Source: Bacillota bacterium
GTDB lineage: Bacteria > Bacillota > Clostridia > Clostridiales > Clostridiaceae
Reading direction: 5' to 3'
NCBI GenBank assembly: GCA_023445445.1
Contig: JAEXLD010000050.1
Span: forward strand, 1-64,000
DNA length: 64,000 bases
Below the pieces are notes generated by a model. That model was not told the DNA's origin and ran no database searches. It was given only the letters and a program-made list of their open reading frames with translations. This document shows, piece after piece, positions 60,009 through 64,000 of this stretch. How positions within the stretch are numbered: the first letter of the stretch is position 1; each line of letters begins with the position of its first letter. The position numbers were made by a program, and so were the translations under genes.

Positions 60009-60045
60009 GCTTATTCCTCCTTAAAAATTTATTTACACTAAAAAA

Positions 60046-60078
60046 GTAGCTTCTACAGCTGAAAATCTTAGAAGCTAC
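60046..60078 (-). terminator. Terminator after the GNAT gene
   Basis: GTAGCTTCTA (60046-60055) pairs perfectly with TAGAAGCTAC (60069-60078), and on the minus strand TTTTTT follows. It separates the GNAT gene from the CarD gene. Confidence 0.82.
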
Positions 60079-60135
60079 ATACATCATATATTTATTATAC
60101 CACAAAATCACTAATATTTCTAATAATATGAATAT

Positions 60136-61032
60136 TTAAATACTTATATTGTAATAATTCATAACAGATTGTTCCTTAAACCCACAATTCTTATATAAAT
60201 TCAAAGCTCTTTTATTTCTTATTTCAACATCTAATTGGACATCGTATACTTTTTCATTGTGTAAATTATTTAAAGTTTCTACTAGAGCTGATTTACCATA
60301 GCCTTTCCCCCTATATTCAGGTAAAATTCCAAAACCAGAAATAAAAGCTGAGTTTAAACTTTTACTTACCTTTATCCTTCCTATTATTTTATTACCTACC
60401 TTAATTAAATAAGTAATAATATTATTCTTTTCTTCATCCTCTGGCATAATAAACTCTATCCACTCATTCCCATATAATATTCTATTTAAATTATTAATAT
60501 CATTCATATTTTCATTTTGAGCTTTAACTAAAGAAATTACTTTCTTTCCTTCCTTAAAGCTTTCATCATAGCACTTCATTCTACATTCAGAAAAAGCATA
60601 TATTCCATTTTTACTTTCTATGAACTTTATTGCAGATGTTGATTTATCATCACAAAGAAGTAGTATCTCATTAAAGTTTCTTCTTCTGCATTCTTCTAAA
60701 GCTAAATTTATAAGTTTAGTAAATATGCCATTTTTCCTATACTTAGGATGGACCATTCCATTTATTTCAGCAATATTTCCTCCAAAACTTGAAATTCCTA
60801 AATATCCTATAATTTTATTATTTATATAAAATAAAAATTCATTTATATCATTTCTGTTATTTTCATAATCCTTTTTCATTTCACTTCTATAGCTTAATTC
60901 TAGCTTCAAATTTACTTTATCTTCATTAATAATAATATCTTCTAATTCTTTTATTCCTTGAATATCATTGTCTTCTAAATATTTTTTTAAAATAATCTCT
61001 TGAGAAAATATCCTTTCTTTTATCTCCTTCAT
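60136..61032 (-). CDS. GNAT acetyltransferase with two GNAT domains
   Basis: The 298-residue protein has two acetyl-CoA-binding motifs, one near residue 100 (MVHPKYRKNGIFTKLINLAL) and one near residue 255 (GILPEYRGKGYGKSALVETL), so it is a tandem GNAT with the second domain better conserved (RGKGYG). The first may have lost activity. The ATG at 61032 follows GGGGGTGA; a TTG at 61047 is the alternative. The acetyl acceptor is unknown. It is a single gene with a terminator after it. Confidence 0.9.
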   Translation of the reverse strand: MKEIKERIFSQEIILKKYLEDNDIQGIKELEDIIINEDKVNLKLELSYRSEMKKDYENNRNDINEFLFYINNKIIGYLGISSFGGNIAEINGMVHPKYRKNGIFTKLINLALEECRRRNFNEILLLCDDKSTSAIKFIESKNGIYAFSECRMKCYDESFKEGKKVISLVKAQNENMNDINNLNRILYGNEWIEFIMPEDEEKNNIITYLIKVGNKIIGRIKVSKSLNSAFISGFGILPEYRGKGYGKSALVETLNNLHNEKVYDVQLDVEIRNKRALNLYKNCGFKEQSVMNYYNISI

Positions 61033-61118
61033 TCTTCTCACCCCCAAATACTGATTTATTTTTCTATTAATTTATATATTAATTTTACCATAAAATTCAA
61101 TATCATTTATAAACTTTA

Positions 61119-61697
61119 CTATTTATCTAAATATATAGTTTCACTTTTCCATAAACCATTGCTTCCAAAGTCATATTCTACTTTTACAGTATTATCATCT
61201 ATCCATTCTATTCTATATTGATCATTTGAAAAAGGTCTAAAACCATCATCCGTTGATATACTTTTATTTAGTGATTTAATAAAAATTCCAAACTTTCTTT
61301 CATAAAAATTGCTGTTTCCTGATAAAAGAAAAGAGTTTTCTTCTATAATTAAAGTTTTATTTTTATATGGTGAATCAAATGTAAAATATTTATATTCACT
61401 ATAAAAAAACAGATAACTAAATAGACTTAGTAAAATTATAATTATAGCAATTATATTATAAGATATTTTAATCCATACCACTTTTTTTCTTATTGGATTC
61501 CAAAAGAAAATTGGACATATTAATACTAATAAAAACAAAATATAATTTATAAGGTTTGGGCTTATTCTTAAAATTAGAATTTTTAATCCTAACTGAAATA
61601 GAATAAACTTGTTAACTACTAATAAAGCAATAGAGATTATCCATATATTCTTTATTATTCCCTTAATATTTTTATCTTTCATTTTATTTCCTTTCAT
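61119..61697 (-). CDS. Hypothetical membrane protein
   Basis: The 192-residue protein has three or four hydrophobic helices in the first 110 residues (IWIISIALLVVNKFILF, ISPNLINYILFLLVLICPIFF and ISYNIIAIIIILLSLFSYLFF-like), followed by a soluble outer domain of about 80 residues with a YKNKTLIIEENSFLLSGN block. I recognise no domain. GGAGGT precedes the ATG. It is a single gene upstream of the GNAT gene on the same strand, with about 86 bases between them. Confidence 0.75.
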   Translation of the reverse strand: MKGNKMKDKNIKGIIKNIWIISIALLVVNKFILFQLGLKILILRISPNLINYILFLLVLICPIFFWNPIRKKVVWIKISYNIIAIIIILLSLFSYLFFYSEYKYFTFDSPYKNKTLIIEENSFLLSGNSNFYERKFGIFIKSLNKSISTDDGFRPFSNDQYRIEWIDDNTVKVEYDFGSNGLWKSETIYLDK

Positions 61698-61794
61698 AGA
61701 ACTCTACCTCCTCTATTACAATTATAGTATAATGTACCATTTATAATTATTCAATATATTTTTATTGTTTATCAATATTATTTTATTAAATAAA

Positions 61795-61829
61795 AAGATG
61801 ATCACTATTTATAATAATAATCATCTCTT
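61795..61829 (-). terminator. Terminator after the YdcF-like gene
   Basis: AAGATGAT and ATCATCTCTT (61820-61829) pair over eight bases, and on the minus strand TTTTTATTTA follows. It lies about 20 bases past the stop at 61851. Confidence 0.7.
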
Positions 61830-61850
61830 AATTATATTCCTTATTAAATT

Positions 61851-62447
61851 TTATAATGCTTTTAATATATCCTTAAACTGCCATCCATATCTTTCTAATT
61901 CACCTAATACAAAATTAATTCCTTTCTCAGTTTTATACCAGTTATCCTTTGTTATATTATCTATATCCACTGGATTAATAATAAACTTAGTATATGGATA
62001 TAAAGTTTCATAATACATAAGACAACGTCTAGCATGATATGATTTACAGCATATTATAGCCTTATTAATTTCCAATCCCAAGGAATCAGTTAATCTTTTA
62101 GAAAGAATAGCATTTTCATAAGTGAAGGTTGCTTTATCTTCTTTTAATACACATTCTTCTCTTACAGAGTTCCTAATAAGGACATCTTTTAAAAACTCCC
62201 ATTCACTATTATAATTTTTATTGTAGATTTCCTTTTTAGATGAAGGTCCTCTAAAAGTTCCATTATTAATTGAATAGGCGCCAGAGGGTAATATCAAATT
62301 ACTATATCCCTTTTTCCATAGCATAGCTGCTTCTTCTGCCACTTCAGCATGAGATCCTCCTGGTATAAATATAATATCAGCTATTTGTATTTCATCCTTT
62401 ATAAAAACAAAATCACTTATATCTTTTAAATATCTAAAGTCACTCAT
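61851..62447 (-). CDS. YdcF family protein (DUF218/SanA-like)
   Basis: The 198-residue protein has the DUF218 fold, with the blocks IADIIFIPGGSHAEVAEEAAMLW, SGAYSINNG, CVLKEDKATFTYENA and ICCKSYHARRCLMYYE, in which acidic and basic residues around the NTE-like motif are family hallmarks. Unlike many SanA/YdcF proteins it has no N-terminal membrane helix, so it should be cytoplasmic. These proteins bind S-adenosylmethionine in E. coli YdcF or act in envelope polymer synthesis, and this one cannot be assigned. A weak ribosome binding site precedes the ATG. Confidence 0.85.
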   Translation of the reverse strand: MSDFRYLKDISDFVFIKDEIQIADIIFIPGGSHAEVAEEAAMLWKKGYSNLILPSGAYSINNGTFRGPSSKKEIYNKNYNSEWEFLKDVLIRNSVREECVLKEDKATFTYENAILSKRLTDSLGLEINKAIICCKSYHARRCLMYYETLYPYTKFIINPVDIDNITKDNWYKTEKGINFVLGELERYGWQFKDILKAL

Positions 62448-62588
62448 TCTCTATAATATTTCCTTCCTACCAATATATAAGTATATATATATAAATTTTT
62501 TATATTAACATTTTAATTATATCACATGCTATATTTTTTTATTATATTATCTTCATTTACGAGTATTTTATTTAAAAGTTAATTTTCA

Positions 62589-62636
62589 AATAAAATAAAA
62601 GAGCATTAATTATTTTAAATACTCTTTTATTTTATT
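62589..62636. terminator. Terminator after the ABC exporter gene
   Basis: AATAAAATAAAAGAG (62589-62603) pairs perfectly with CTCTTTTATTTTATT (62622-62636), with an 18-base loop. It lies just past the stop at 62647. Confidence 0.78.
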
Positions 62637-62646
62637 AATTTTTACT

Positions 62647-64000
62647 TTATTCTAATTCAAAGGCTCCTGTATACAATTGATAGTACTTTCCTTTTTTCTC
62701 AATTAAGTCTTCATGATTTCCACGTTCAATAATTCTTCCTTGTTCAAGAACCATTATAACATCAGAATTTCTAACTGTTGAAAGTCTGTGGGCAATTACA
62801 AATACAGTTCTACCTTCCATTAATTTATCCATACCTTCTTGAACTATGGATTCAGTTCTAGTATCTATACTTGATGTAGCTTCATCTAATATTAATACAG
62901 GTGGATCTGCTATAGCAGCTCTTGCTATAGCAATTAATTGTCTTTGTCCTTGAGATAAATTAGCTCCGTCTCCAGTTATTTTAGTATTATATCCATTAGG
63001 TAGATGTTTAATAAATACATCTGCATTGGCAAGTTTTGCTGCAGCATATACTTCTTCGTCAGTTGCATCTAATTTACCATACTTAATGTTTTCTGCTATA
63101 GTTCCTGTAAATAAATGAGTGTCTTGTAAAACAATACCCAGAGATCTTCTTAAATCATCTTTTTTTATTTTATTAATATTAATTCCATCATATCTTATTT
63201 TTCCATCTTGGATATCATAGAATCTATTAATTAAATTAGTAATTGTAGTTTTACCTGCTCCTGTTGCTCCAACAAAGGCAAGCTTTTGTCCTGGTTTTGC
63301 ATAAAGAGTTATATTATGAAGGATAGTTTTCTTATCATTGTATCCAAAGTCAACATCATCAAATACCATATCTCCAAGTAATCTTGTATAAGTAAGTGTT
63401 CCATCACTATGTGGATGCTTCCAAGCCCATATTCCTGTACGTTCATTTACTTCATAAATATTACCTTCTTCATCAATTTTAGCATTTACTAAAGTAACAT
63501 ATCCATCATCAGTTTCATGTTGTTCATCTAATAACTCGAAAATTCTTTCAGCTCCTGCTAATGCCATTATAACTGAATTAAATTGTTGAGACATTTGACC
63601 TATTGGTTGATTTAGATTTCTTGTTAATTGTAAGAATGAAGCTAAAGCACCAATTGTAAATCCTCCAACCCCATTTATTGCAAGTAAACCTCCTACTATT
63701 GCAGTTAAAACATAATTTACATATCCTAAATTCCCCATAATAGGCATTAAAATATTTGCAAATGTATTAGCTTTATCTGCACTATCCCTTAATTCTTCAT
63801 TTAGTATATCGAAATTTACTTTACTTTCTTTTTCGTGACAAAATACTTTTACAACCTTTTGTCCTTCCATGATTTCTTCAATATATCCATTTAGTTTTCC
63901 TAAATTACGTTGTTGCTTACCAAAATATAGTGAACTTTTTCCTCCAACAGTCTTAATAACTTTAAGCATTACTAAAATCATAAAAACAGATACTAGTGCT
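62647..64000 (-). CDS. ABC exporter, fused membrane and ATP-binding domains (start outside window)
   Basis: The frame stays open at the right edge, so the N-terminal part is missing. The visible 451 residues hold the end of the membrane domain with helices near YVNYVLTAIVGGLLAING, the linker, and an ATPase with Walker A GATGAGKTT, Q-loop VLQDTHLF, signature LSQGQRQLIAIARAA, Walker B PVLILDEATSSID and the H-loop VIAHRLS. The linker has an insert of about 50 residues (EEGNIYEVNERTGIWAWKH) seen in the clostridial heterodimeric exporters of the YfiB/YfiC type. The partner subunit would lie beyond the edge. Substrate is likely a drug or peptide, but it cannot be told. Confidence 0.9.
   Translation of the reverse strand, partial: ALVSVFMILVMLKVIKTVGGKSSLYFGKQQRNLGKLNGYIEEIMEGQKVVKVFCHEKESKVNFDILNEELRDSADKANTFANILMPIMGNLGYVNYVLTAIVGGLLAINGVGGFTIGALASFLQLTRNLNQPIGQMSQQFNSVIMALAGAERIFELLDEQHETDDGYVTLVNAKIDEEGNIYEVNERTGIWAWKHPHSDGTLTYTRLLGDMVFDDVDFGYNDKKTILHNITLYAKPGQKLAFVGATGAGKTTITNLINRFYDIQDGKIRYDGININKIKKDDLRRSLGIVLQDTHLFTGTIAENIKYGKLDATDEEVYAAAKLANADVFIKHLPNGYNTKITGDGANLSQGQRQLIAIARAAIADPPVLILDEATSSIDTRTESIVQEGMDKLMEGRTVFVIAHRLSTVRNSDVIMVLEQGRIIERGNHEDLIEKKGKYYQLYTGAFELE

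Noticed and set aside
1..64000. CRISPR arrays, tRNA or rRNA genes, prophage and transposase genes
   Set aside because: I looked for regularly spaced repeats, tRNA T-loop sequences and transposase or integrase motifs and found none that could be supported.

Overview
The window is AT-rich (under about 30 % GC by eye), densely coded, and uses strong AGGAGG-type ribosome binding sites with frequent TTG and GTG starts. With anaerobe-type hydrogenase maturation genes, T-box and purine riboswitch leaders, CarD and HxlR regulators and an L-arabinose regulon of Firmicute type, this points to a Clostridium sensu stricto chromosome. I see no rRNA, tRNA, CRISPR array, complete insertion sequence or prophage. 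All calls come from reading the sequence; no database search was run.

Region 1-7 kb: a DUF5692-like membrane protein (cut by the left edge), hypA, an 892-residue iron-sulfur/FAD oxidoreductase and hypB run leftward. A FadR-type GntR regulator is divergent from them. Matching TGGT-N3-ACCA palindromes sit just downstream of both divergent promoters. Next comes a carD-recA operon with a long leader hairpin. Region 7-10 kb: a radical SAM protein and two methyltransferases form one unit ending in a strong terminator. Region 10-18 kb: small zinc-ribbon and membrane proteins, then an ABC-2 exporter (one ATPase, two permeases), an 89-residue protein and a two-component system. A repeated sequence lies upstream of both the ABC operon and the 89-residue gene.

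Region 18-26 kb: EamA transporter, Y-family DNA polymerase with a small upstream partner, chemoreceptor, UvsE, a DUF6512-like protein, and adenosine deaminase. The deaminase is preceded by a complete adenine-type purine riboswitch with terminator and by an extra hairpin element. Region 26-36 kb: an arabinoside regulon (GH127, a DUF6171-like protein, GH51, araA, araD, araB, araR) with AraR-like boxes at both promoters, then Hsp20. The two glycosidases lack signal peptides, so this is intracellular use of imported arabino-oligosaccharides.

Region 36-52 kb: a HAD phosphatase, an aldo/keto reductase divergent from an HxlR regulator over a shared palindrome, a homocysteine methyltransferase/ACT pair, and a MetRS-like enzyme with a T-box leader and a consensus promoter. 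Oxidoreductase, M20 peptidase, alpha/beta hydrolase, ZIP transporter, SelO and an aldehyde dehydrogenase follow. Region 52-64 kb: an apparent MITE-like repeat inside a terminator, a NERD protein, an ECF sigma factor with a DUF4179 partner, and two flavoproteins. These are followed by a truncated ABC ATPase, an FtsX-type ABC pair, a second CarD protein, a double GNAT, a YdcF-like protein and an ABC exporter cut by the right edge. Two unusually GC-rich palindromes bracket the flavoprotein/truncated-ABC segment.

The points I find most worth pursuing are the adenine riboswitch with its intervening repeat hairpin, the hyp-linked oxidoreductase under FadR-like operators, the radical SAM/methyltransferase cluster without a recognisable substrate, and the T-box-controlled MetRS-like enzyme with a degenerate KMSKS loop.
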